Source: Advenella sp. FME57 | Lineage (GTDB): Bacteria > Pseudomonadota > Gammaproteobacteria > Burkholderiales > Burkholderiaceae_B | Reading direction: 5' to 3' | Length of the DNA: 64,000 nt | NCBI RefSeq assembly: GCF_014897675.1 | Contig: NZ_JABUXU010000001.1 | Location: 310,001-374,000, forward strand | In this document: positions 56,902 through 64,000 of the stretch, in pieces | Position numbering within the stretch: position 1 is the first letter of the stretch | Layout: the number at the start of each line of letters is the position of its first letter | Notes under the pieces: generated by a model | Databases searched by the model: none | What the model saw: the letters and a program-made list of their open reading frames with translations, nothing else | Told to the model about the DNA's origin: nothing | Position numbers and translations under genes: made by a program

Positions 56902-58314
56902 TTACGATTTTTCATTCAATTCATCCGTCCTGATACCGGGGATGGGTGCACTGTCAAAGTACTCATCATCGGCTTCCGGCCGTTTGGCATAGATCGTTTT
57001 CTCGGACGCCTCATCTGCGCGCTCCTGCTCAATTTGCTGTTCGGCACGCTTGCGGTCAGGCGGGCCGTCTGGATCCATTCGCGTATCCGCCGCAGGCAGG
57101 TATTTTTCTCCAGCGACTGTGGGCAGCATGGAGATGGAGGCCGAGGCAAAACGCCAGTGCTTGACTGCCTCGGCAGGCTTGCCCAAGCGGTCGTAGAGCG
57201 CACCAAGCAAAGTGTGCGTGCGTGGATCTTCACGCAACTTCAGGCTACGTGTCAGATAACGTTCGGCCTGTCCCCACAACTGCGCGGCCAGGCATAAGAA
57301 ACCGAGCGCATTGAGCAGATCAGGATTATTTTCGTCTTTCTCGAGCCATTGCTGCGCTTTGGTCAGGCGTGCATTGACCTGTTCGGCCGGGCACTGGACA
57401 TAGGCATTAAGCAGTCGCGGGTCAATATGTTCCCGCAACGAGGCTTCCAGTATTTGCCCGGCAGTGTCGGGATGGCCGGCGGCCTGCGCTTTCTCGGCAG
57501 CAGCCAGCGCGATCAGTGGCATGGCCTTTTCAGCCGTGCTGAATGACTTCCAGGTATTGGCCCAACTATCCCGGGTGGTCGCTTTCATGACCGCCGCGCC
57601 GGCATGCTCAATGAGACGCTGGCCTTCGAAACTATCGATGGTTCCTTTCCTGTTCAGCGCACGCGCTACCTGCAGCAATTTATCCTGGTTACCAATTTGC
57701 TTGTAACCGCGCAACAGCAGTTTCTGGATATGGTCCTGATTGGCACCTCCAGCTTTTGCCAGTGGCTCGAGCAATGCCAGCGCCTGTTTGGATTCGCCTT
57801 GCTCCAGCAGCATTTCCGCACGGATGGTAGTGGCGGCATCCTGCATCCTGGGGTTACCCTGCGCCTTGGACTGTGCAGTCAGAAGCAACGCATCCCGTTC
57901 GGCATAGCGCGACTGGTTGTGCGCCGCCTTGGCCGCCGCCAGACTGGCCAGCGCCTGCCTGCCACTGTCACGACTGCGATTGAGCAGGCGGGTCAAATCC
58001 TTTTCCGCCGGGCTGCTTCGCCCTTCCAGCAATTCGACCCAGCCCCGCTCCAGCAGATCATAGTCCTTGCGAGTGTGCCGGCGCTGATTCCAGTTGCGCC
58101 ATCGCGTTGGCGCATCCATTAGAACACCGATAAAACGAAAGATGAGGTAAAAAACGAAAAAGGCAATGACAATGAAGACCAGGCCAGAAGCCAGCGACAC
58201 CGTACGGCGCTCATCGCCGGTCACAACCATGAAATAGCCGCTGGAATCACGCAACAAGAGTGCGGCAGCAACAGCAACAGCAAACAGGACGAGTAATTTC
58301 AAACTGGTTCGCAT
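56902..58314 (-). CDS. hemY: HemY-like membrane protein with TPR repeats
   Basis: 470-residue inner-membrane protein of the proteobacterial HemY type, encoded with hemCDX but of unproven role in tetrapyrrole metabolism. Two N-terminal membrane helices (LKLLVLFAVAVAAALLLR and GLVFIVIAFFVFYLIFRFIG) are followed by TPR-like helices (QALALLEPLAKAG, NPDLLNALGFLCLAAQLWGQAERYL). The C-terminal charged tail of about 80 residues is longer than in enterobacterial HemY. It starts 3 bases after the hemX coding region. Confidence 0.88.
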   Translation of the reverse strand: MRTSLKLLVLFAVAVAAALLLRDSSGYFMVVTGDERRTVSLASGLVFIVIAFFVFYLIFRFIGVLMDAPTRWRNWNQRRHTRKDYDLLERGWVELLEGRSSPAEKDLTRLLNRSRDSGRQALASLAAAKAAHNQSRYAERDALLLTAQSKAQGNPRMQDAATTIRAEMLLEQGESKQALALLEPLAKAGGANQDHIQKLLLRGYKQIGNQDKLLQVARALNRKGTIDSFEGQRLIEHAGAAVMKATTRDSWANTWKSFSTAEKAMPLIALAAAEKAQAAGHPDTAGQILEASLREHIDPRLLNAYVQCPAEQVNARLTKAQQWLEKDENNPDLLNALGFLCLAAQLWGQAERYLTRSLKLREDPRTHTLLGALYDRLGKPAEAVKHWRFASASISMLPTVAGEKYLPAADTRMDPDGPPDRKRAEQQIEQERADEASEKTIYAKRPEADDEYFDSAPIPGIRTDELNEKS

Positions 58315-58317
58315 GCA

Positions 58318-60162
58318 TTACTCCTGTCCGGGATTCATGGATTTAAGCTGCTTGCGGGTTTCCTGAACCGCCTTCACGCTCTGCGTAATGGGCGGTAACT
58401 GCTGCCTGACACCAGCCTTGAGCAGTTGCTGAAGCTGGCCCAGCACCTGTTGCGTCTCAACCGAATCCTGATTGAAACTTTGTCTGACACCGTTGACGAC
58501 GGTTTCAAGCGATGAAGTCCAAATACCCTGCTGTCTATTGAGCAATGCCTGCTGGGCAAAATGCAAATGCTGCTTCAGATTTGTCCGCAACTGGGCGGCC
58601 TGATCAACCGTGAGCAACATTTGATTCGGATCGGCCAGCTTTTCCACTCGCACAATCCCGCCAAGATCGGAACGCAAGCCTTCCCAGGCAGCAACCGGCC
58701 AGGTTTTCACCTCGTTCCAGGCACGCTCATACCAGACATCCGAGGATGCGACCGCGTTCGTATCGTTCGCGCCTCCCGCAGGGGAAGTCACCTCCGAAGG
58801 CTGTCCGGCCATGGGTTTGGCTCCCGCCTGATCGGGAGCCAGCATTGGCAGCGCATCAATTTTTTCGGACAATGCCGCTACTTGGGTAAATTGCGCATCC
58901 ACGCCAATGGCAGGCGCAGACTTCAGGGTAACGATATCGGCCGCCAAAGCGCCACGCAACCCTGCCAGCACCGGCGCATCAGCCTGATCTATGGCCTTGA
59001 TTGCTGTTTCCAGCGAAGCCAAGGCATTTTCAAGGTTGCCGGCGATAGCAAGCTCATTCTGTGCCATGGTGACTAGACGACTCACGTCATTGACCACAAA
59101 CAGGGTTGTCTCATCACGCGAGGCTTGCAAACGGGTTGTTTGCAGCTGCTGCAGTTGCTTTTGTGAAGACTCCAGCTGATCGCGCAGCGCAATAATCTGT
59201 GCCGACTGCCGATCAAGCTGATCGCGAATGTCGGCCGGCAATGAACCGGTAAAACCGCCCGTGCCTGACCCTGCGGCGGATGGGGCACCGGACGCATGAG
59301 GCGCATCTACGGCCGTTGCCGGCGTGCCTGCGGCGGACGTGGGCGTAGTAGCAGTATCTTGTTCTGAAGCGCCAGCTGTGTCTGTCGCATCGACCGACGC
59401 ATCGCTGGATGTGTTCTCTGTGGTCACAGTACTGGATGATTGCGCCGTTGAGTTACCGGCGGCCTCAGCCCCCGGCTGCGTTGGTTCGCTATTGCTTGCT
59501 GTCGGACCCATGGGCGTACTGCTGTTGCTGCCGCTTGCCTCATCCTGAGCAGTCGTCGCAGAATCGCCAGGCGACGCACCCTCTCCTGCAACGTCTGCAT
59601 CAACCTGGGCATCGCCACTTGTCGTGACTGGCGTTGTATCGGCACTCTGGGCCGATTCTGCATTGCCCGCTGCGTCTGATTGTGAAGAATCTGATGAATC
59701 TGATGTAGCATCTGCGGCAGGCGTCTGGTCCGGTTGCGCGGCCCCGGATGTCGGCGCCTCTGCAGGTGTGGAAGAGTCAGACTCGCTGGAAGTCTGACTG
59801 CCGCTTTCGAGCTCGGACTGATTATTCTGAGCGTAGTAGTAACCGCCAGCGGCGATGGCCGCCACGACCACAAGCGCCGCAATCAATGGCCCTTTGGTGC
59901 CTTTACCTGCATTGCTATCGTTCTTGCCCGTCTCAAGGGGAGGAATGGCGCCACCTGCAGCTCCAGAAACAGGCTTTTCCCCAGCTGTCGTATCGGCCTT
60001 GCCAACATGCGCTGCCGTTTTCTCAGCCGTGGTGTTCTCTTTTGCCAGCTCTGCATCCGTCACTGTATCCGGCGCTGCGCTCCCTTGCTGCGCGTGATGG
60101 CCAGCCGCTTCCGGTTTTTTTTCATTTTCCGTATTTCGCGCGTCGTCCTGTTTTTTTTCCAT
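58318..60162 (-). CDS. hemX: HemX-like protein with a long acidic low-complexity region
   Basis: About 614 residues. Short cytoplasmic N-terminus, one membrane helix (GPLIAALVVVAAIAAGGYYYA), then about 200 residues of Ser/Ala/Thr/Asp/Glu/Gly-rich sequence, and a C-terminal HemX domain with coiled-coil stretches (LRDQLESSQKQLQQLQTTRLQA) and the conserved VRVEKLADPNQMLLTVDQAAQLRTNLKQHLHFAQQALL. Although annotated as a uroporphyrinogen methyltransferase, it has no methyltransferase motifs. ATG at 60162 with AGGA upstream; an alternative TTG at 60171. Confidence 0.88.
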   Translation of the reverse strand: MEKKQDDARNTENEKKPEAAGHHAQQGSAAPDTVTDAELAKENTTAEKTAAHVGKADTTAGEKPVSGAAGGAIPPLETGKNDSNAGKGTKGPLIAALVVVAAIAAGGYYYAQNNQSELESGSQTSSESDSSTPAEAPTSGAAQPDQTPAADATSDSSDSSQSDAAGNAESAQSADTTPVTTSGDAQVDADVAGEGASPGDSATTAQDEASGSNSSTPMGPTASNSEPTQPGAEAAGNSTAQSSSTVTTENTSSDASVDATDTAGASEQDTATTPTSAAGTPATAVDAPHASGAPSAAGSGTGGFTGSLPADIRDQLDRQSAQIIALRDQLESSQKQLQQLQTTRLQASRDETTLFVVNDVSRLVTMAQNELAIAGNLENALASLETAIKAIDQADAPVLAGLRGALAADIVTLKSAPAIGVDAQFTQVAALSEKIDALPMLAPDQAGAKPMAGQPSEVTSPAGGANDTNAVASSDVWYERAWNEVKTWPVAAWEGLRSDLGGIVRVEKLADPNQMLLTVDQAAQLRTNLKQHLHFAQQALLNRQQGIWTSSLETVVNGVRQSFNQDSVETQQVLGQLQQLLKAGVRQQLPPITQSVKAVQETRKQLKSMNPGQE

Positions 60163-60255
60163 GTTTTTCAATTCCTTACTATCCAGAAAACCAATACACC
60201 GCTTGGCGATACGTTCGTGAAAGATTTGTACATTGTAGTGGATTACAGCAGGCTT

Positions 60256-61071
60256 TTAATCCGAGATTGTAACGATGTGGAAAATTGCGTCTTCCTGCGG
60301 CAATGCCCGTACGATGCGCAGTGTGCCGGCGTTCCCTGCTGGCAGTTTTTGCTGCCAGGCATGCTTCAGACTATCGACCTGTCCTTCATGGGTGACCACA
60401 AAGGTCGTAGATTCGGCAAGCGGATCCGGGTCTATCTGGGCCGTGGCCAGATTATCGACAAACGCCTCTATCCCCTGAGGGCTGGTCAGCACGACATATT
60501 TTTTTTCCATCGGATCGGCAAGCAGGCTGCTCATTTGGCGCTGCTGCTGCCTATCCCATTGCCTGGCATCCCGCCTATACAAGGGCAGGCGCTTGACTTG
60601 AAGCGATAGTTCCTGCAATTGCCGGGCAAGCCACGGGTTGCCTGTGGTGCCACACACAATCAGCACCGAGCTGAGGCACGCAAAAACGGCACTGGCCTTC
60701 AACCGTGCCAAAAAACCACTGGAGTCGTAGGGCTGATCGCCGACAGGACACAGGATCTGCTGTTGTGCAACGCCCTGGTGTTGCAGCGCCTGGACGGTTC
60801 CCGGGCCCACGCAGCCGGCACGCTGCCCTTGCGGCCATCGCATGCCTTGTTCAGCCAACAGATCAAAAAAGCGATCGACTGCAAAACCACTGACAAAAAA
60901 TATCAGATCAAATGTGGCTGGATCAGGAACCGGGTCTGTGACGGCGATTGGCTGCAACGTTAGGGCCGGCAGTGTGGCAACGCGCAACCCTGCCTGTTCA
61001 AAACGCAGTTGCAGCGCCTGGTTTTTTCCTTGTGGTCGTGTGAGAACGACCGTTGCGCGCGAATGGTGCAC
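60256..61071 (-). CDS. hemD: Uroporphyrinogen-III synthase
   Basis: Cyclises hydroxymethylbilane to uroporphyrinogen III, 271 residues. Sequence conservation in this family is low; I call it from VVLTRPQGKNQALQLRFEQAGLRV, FFVSGFAVDRFF, VGPGTVQAL and VLTSPQGIEAFVDNL, and from its place after hemC. GTG start just after the hemC stop. Confidence 0.9.
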   Translation of the reverse strand: MHHSRATVVLTRPQGKNQALQLRFEQAGLRVATLPALTLQPIAVTDPVPDPATFDLIFFVSGFAVDRFFDLLAEQGMRWPQGQRAGCVGPGTVQALQHQGVAQQQILCPVGDQPYDSSGFLARLKASAVFACLSSVLIVCGTTGNPWLARQLQELSLQVKRLPLYRRDARQWDRQQQRQMSSLLADPMEKKYVVLTSPQGIEAFVDNLATAQIDPDPLAESTTFVVTHEGQVDSLKHAWQQKLPAGNAGTLRIVRALPQEDAIFHIVTISD

Positions 61072-61080
61072 GACCTGGGC

Positions 61081-62037
61081 TCACGCCTTGTCGGCGTCGT
61101 TCTGTGATGCCTCGTGCAGTGCCGCCAGTATCTCGTCGGCACCCTGCTCCCGAAGCGCTTGCGCCACCTCAACCCCCAACTGATCGGCGCCTTCGGCACT
61201 GGATGTCCGGGTACTACGCAATACTCGCGAGCCGTCGGGCGTTGCCACCAGCGCGTTGAGCGTGACTGCATTGTCTGTCAGTGTAGCGTAGGCAGCAATC
61301 GGCACCTGGCAGGATCCGCCCAGCGTCCTGGATACGGCCCGCTCCGCCGTGACACAGGCGGTGGTTGCCGGATTGGCCAGGTCGGCCAGGATCTCCAGCA
61401 GCTCCGTGCGCGCTTCCAGCACCTCAATACCCAGCGCTCCCTGCCCCGCTGCGGGCAAACTCTCGGAGACGTCCAGTCGCGATGCAATGCGGTCACCGAG
61501 TCCCAGACGCTGCAACCCCGCAGTGGCCAGTACGATGGCATCATAATCGCCGTTATCTAGCTTGGACAAACGGGTGTCCAGGTTGCCGCGCAGAGGCTTG
61601 ACCACCAGAGATGGATAGGCCGCCCGAATCTGCGATTCACGGCGCAGGCTGGATGTGCCAACCACGGCGCCAGCCGGCAATTGGCTAAGTTGATGATAGG
61701 TGGACGATACAAAGGCGTCGGTCGGATCGGCCCGTTCCAGGATCGCCGCCAGTGCAAAAGGAGACTGCAGATCAACTGGCACATCTTTGAGCGAGTGCAC
61801 GGCCAGGTCTGCCCTGCCGTCTACCAACGCTGCTTCCAGTTCCTTGATAAACAGCCCCTTGCCACCTATCTTTGACAATGTACGATCCAGAATCTGGTCG
61901 CCCTTTGTGGTCAGTTCCAGAAGTTCGACCTGCAACTGCGGGTAATGGGCCAGGAGCAGTTCACGAACGTGATGCGCCTGCCAAAGGGCAAGGCGGCTCG
62001 CACGGGTTGCGATGGTCAGTTTTTTAAGTTCGGTCAC
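61081..62037 (-). CDS. hemC: Porphobilinogen deaminase
   Basis: Polymerises four porphobilinogens to hydroxymethylbilane, 318 residues. Signatures are [55 protein letters not shown] and the dipyrromethane cofactor Cys in [15 protein letters not shown] start with AGGAA six bases upstream. First gene of hemC-hemD-hemX-hemY-ppa. Confidence 0.96.
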   Translation of the reverse strand: MTELKKLTIATRASRLALWQAHHVRELLLAHYPQLQVELLELTTKGDQILDRTLSKIGGKGLFIKELEAALVDGRADLAVHSLKDVPVDLQSPFALAAILERADPTDAFVSSTYHQLSQLPAGAVVGTSSLRRESQIRAAYPSLVVKPLRGNLDTRLSKLDNGDYDAIVLATAGLQRLGLGDRIASRLDVSESLPAAGQGALGIEVLEARTELLEILADLANPATTACVTAERAVSRTLGGSCQVPIAAYATLTDNAVTLNALVATPDGSRVLRSTRTSSAEGADQLGVEVAQALREQGADEILAALHEASQNDADKA

Positions 62038-62181
62038 GCGGGGTTCCTGCTAAATATATTTAAAATCACGAATCAGGGGAAAAGGCGGGCAGTCATGGCC
62101 AGAAGCAATGGGCACAACCTGGCCGGCGCCCACCCAACACATGGCCAGGAGCACGGGTGTCGGGCCTTTGGCCCCCCTGCG

Positions 62182-62277
62182 CTAACGCAAATAGTTAATG
62201 GCTACGGTAACGGCTATACCGATTACCGCCAGAATAAGCAGACCTTGCAAGATACTGCGTTTGGGTTTTTCTTCCAT
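62182..62277 (-). CDS. 31-residue single-helix membrane microprotein
   Basis: Begins MEEKPKRSILQGLL and ends INYLR. A charged N-terminus (EEKPKR) precedes one hydrophobic helix of about 17 residues (LLILAVIGIAVTVA). GAAGG lies eight bases upstream of the ATG. No family recognised. It lies between terC and hemC on the same strand, about 145 bases upstream of hemC. Confidence 0.6.
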   Translation of the reverse strand: MEEKPKRSILQGLLILAVIGIAVTVAINYLR

Positions 62278-62331
62278 AGTGTCAGACCTTCATACGAGTG
62301 GCAGACCTGGCGTCTGCGGACATGTAAAACA

Positions 62332-62366
62332 ACAAACCCCGCCGGGGCGAAAAGCCTGGCGGGGTT
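62332..62366 (-). terminator. Probable terminator after terC
   Basis: AACCCCGCC (62334-62342) and GGCGGGGTT (62356-62364) are perfect inverted arms 65 bases beyond the terC stop. The T-rich tract beyond it (TTTGTTGTTTT) is interrupted. Confidence 0.6.
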
Positions 62367-62429
62367 GCCTTCCGGCGCAACCGGATCAGGACAGCATCCG
62401 GGTTGTCTCGGACTATCGGTCAACTCGGG

Positions 62430-63152
62430 TTAGTGCGTTTCAGTTACCTGCGACTTGCCCTTGCGGGAAGCCAGCCATTTACCCAGACCAACAACCAGAA
62501 TTATGCCAATGACTTCTACCGCAATCTTAACAGTTTGCGGTGCTGGTCCGCCATTGAAGAATGTTCTTTCGGTAAATACGTCAGTAATCAACATGCCGCC
62601 GGCCAGCCAGCCCAACAGACCTGCACCCAGCGTAATCACCAACGGATACTTGTCGATCAGCTTGAGCACGAGGGTGCTGCCCCAGATAATAATTGGCACG
62701 CTGACAATCAGACCGAAGGCCACATAGGCCACTTCATGGCCTGGCGTGGTTTTCTGTGCAGCAGCGGCGATGGCAATGACATTGTCCAGGCTCATGACAA
62801 AGTCGGCAATCAGGATGGTTTTGACCGCGGTCCACACTGAAGTGCCCCCGGACACATTACCATGCTCATCCTCTTCGGGAATCAGCAGCTTAATGCCGAT
62901 CCAGATCAGCAATGCGCCACCTACAATTTTCAGATAAGGAATCTCCAGCAACTTTAGGGCAAATGCAATCAGGATCACCCGCATAATGATGGCACCGAAA
63001 GTGCCCCAAAGAATGCCCTTCATGCGTTGCGCTTTTTCCAGATTGCGGCATGCCAAGGCAATGATGACGGCGTTGTCACCACCTAAAAGTATGTCAATGA
63101 GAATAATCTGGAATATTGCGGTCCAGCTCAGGGTCTGAAAAAACTCAAGCAT
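62430..63152 (-). CDS. TerC-family (YjbE-type) integral membrane protein
   Basis: 240 residues, about seven membrane helices. Family motifs with conserved acidic residues in the membrane are IDILLGGDNAVIIALACRNL and ILIADFVMSLDNVIAIAAAA. TerC proteins are linked to tellurite resistance and manganese export; the role here is unknown. A GAGGTGA lies upstream of the ATG. Beside a second terC, and separated from it by 260 bases with potential secondary structure. Confidence 0.92.
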   Translation of the reverse strand: MLEFFQTLSWTAIFQIILIDILLGGDNAVIIALACRNLEKAQRMKGILWGTFGAIIMRVILIAFALKLLEIPYLKIVGGALLIWIGIKLLIPEEDEHGNVSGGTSVWTAVKTILIADFVMSLDNVIAIAAAAQKTTPGHEVAYVAFGLIVSVPIIIWGSTLVLKLIDKYPLVITLGAGLLGWLAGGMLITDVFTERTFFNGGPAPQTVKIAVEVIGIILVVGLGKWLASRKGKSQVTETH

Positions 63153-63336
63153 AATGAAAGATCACCTCTGTTAGATTTGTATGATATGCAGGTGGGCCTG
63201 GCGACTGCCGAATGCCCTCTGATGTGCCGGCACCTGCATCGTATCGCGCCGCGCATTGGGCGCGCGGCAACACAATGGACACGACCTGCTCGACCACCCA
63301 ATCAGCTACGGCTCGGTGTGATTGGCGAGAAGGTAT
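63153..63336 (-). promoter_or_regulatory. Structured leader region of terC
   Basis: Between the upstream terminator and the terC start, the arms ATGCAGGTG (63186-63194) and CACCTGCAT (63231-63239) can close a stem, and a GC-rich hairpin (CCGCGC/GCGCGG) lies about 15 bases further on. Mn riboswitches (yybP-ykoY) often precede terC genes, but I do not see their conserved loop sequence, so this is only a candidate. Confidence 0.3.
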
Positions 63337-63361
63337 AAAAAAAGGGCACTTGAGCGCCCTT
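63337..63361 (-). terminator. Intrinsic terminator after the upstream terC gene
   Basis: On the minus strand AGGGC...GCCCT forms a short stem followed by a run of seven T, about 50 bases beyond the 63411 stop. Confidence 0.75.
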
Positions 63362-63410
63362 TCCTGCTCCAGACTGCGAGCAATTATAAAACAGAGTGTT
63401 CAGTGCTACG

Positions 63411-64000
63411 TCAGTTTTTTGTACGAGCCACAAAAATTTTGCCCAGCACAACAACTAGAAGTGCACCTGCAATACCCATGGTAACGGCCAGTTGATGGTG
63501 CGTCATGTGCGCCAGCGCCGCCCAGCTCTCGGTACGGGGCTCAATCACAGGATCGCCGACAAACATTTCACCTGCAATATAGCCGAGCAGCGCCGCGCCC
63601 AGCCATACGATGAGCGGAAACTTTTCAATGACGCTCAGCAGCAAGGTACTGCCGAAAATTACAAGCGGAATACTCAGTGCGAGGCCGATGACCAGCAGCG
63701 TGGTATCGCCATGGGCTGCAGCAGCAACCGCAACTACGTTATCCAGGCTCATTACCAGATCAGCAACCAGAATGGTTCGAATCGCGCTCATCAGAGTGGC
63801 ATGGGACTTTTCATGCCCGCCCTGCTCGTCATCCGAGTTGACCAGAGAAACGCCGATATAGACCAGCAGCACGGCGCCGATGATTTTCAGATAAGGAAGC
63901 ATCAGCAGTTTGGCTGCGACCAGTGTGAGAATAATCCTCATTACGATGGCCGCGCCCGAGCCGATCACAATTGCCTTTTTCTGCTGATTTTCCGGCAACG
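63411..64000 (-). CDS. TerC-family integral membrane protein (5' end outside window)
   Basis: C-terminal 195 residues visible, with VLVADLVMSLDNVVAVAAAAHG and helices around it. The first conserved half (the GGDNA-type motif) lies outside the window. The protein is a diverged paralogue of the TerC protein at 62430, suggesting a tandem duplication. Confidence 0.9.
   Translation of the reverse strand, partial: LPENQQKKAIVIGSGAAIVMRIILTLVAAKLLMLPYLKIIGAVLLVYIGVSLVNSDDEQGGHEKSHATLMSAIRTILVADLVMSLDNVVAVAAAAHGDTTLLVIGLALSIPLVIFGSTLLLSVIEKFPLIVWLGAALLGYIAGEMFVGDPVIEPRTESWAALAHMTHHQLAVTMGIAGALLVVVLGKIFVARTKN

Noticed and set aside
63153-63336. Manganese (yybP-ykoY) riboswitch ahead of terC
   Set aside because: The position fits but I could not find the conserved loop sequences. 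I list it only as a structured leader of unknown class.

Overview
This window looks like chromosomal DNA of a betaproteobacterium of the order Burkholderiales, most likely family Alcaligenaceae (an Advenella-like genus is a guess; no rRNA is present to test it). The evidence is the gene order: rpfE-recJ-prfB-lysS, lmwPTP-iscR-iscSUA-hscBA-fdx, rpsP-rimM-trmD, hemC-hemD-hemX-hemY, and Bug/TctC-type solute receptors, which are typical of this family. Most of the window is housekeeping sequence. I see no tRNA, rRNA, CRISPR array, prophage or intact insertion sequence.

Layout. 1-5731 (minus): a competence and envelope block, comEC (3' end outside the window), tatD, lolD, lolC. 6622-9604: small secreted, cupin and unknown genes separated by gene-poor DNA. 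10088-16676 (plus): rpfE-like, recJ, a small lipoprotein, prfB (needing a programmed +1 frameshift), an SDR oxidoreductase and lysS. 16746-20719: an accessory stretch with an M20 amidohydrolase, a His/Arg/Tyr-rich lipoprotein, an XRE regulator plus membrane protein operon behind two identical operator-like repeats, a free-standing AlaX editing protein and an AT-rich ORF. 20931-22880: PhoX phosphatase.

23032-32269 is a catabolic island. Two IclR regulators are divergent from two Bug receptors (the first frameshifted), two acyl-CoA dehydrogenases, an AcuI-like reductase and an ADP-forming acyl-CoA synthetase. Together they look like uptake, CoA activation and oxidation/reduction of an unidentified carboxylic acid.

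33280-38514 (minus): the complete isc iron-sulfur operon without iscX, with an IscR-type palindrome at its promoter. It is followed by a tyrosine phosphatase whose stop codon lies in a 7-bp tandem repeat. 39670-51463 (minus): LLM oxidoreductase, trmD, rimM, rpsP, tusA, alaS, a ferredoxin-type reductase, parC and parE. 51760-53424 (plus): trxA and rho. 53646-55164: a decayed psiF gene and a tandem set of three paralogous lipoproteins. 55505-62037 (minus): FAH-family hydrolase, ppa and the late tetrapyrrole operon hemC-hemD-hemX-hemY. 62182-64000 (minus): an unannotated 31-residue membrane microprotein and two TerC-family genes, the last one cut by the window edge.

The observations I consider most novel are the XRE/membrane operon with duplicated operators, the lipoprotein triplet in which two copies lack the C-terminal domain, the catabolic island of unknown substrate, the 31-residue microprotein, and the heptanucleotide repeat at the phosphatase stop codon.
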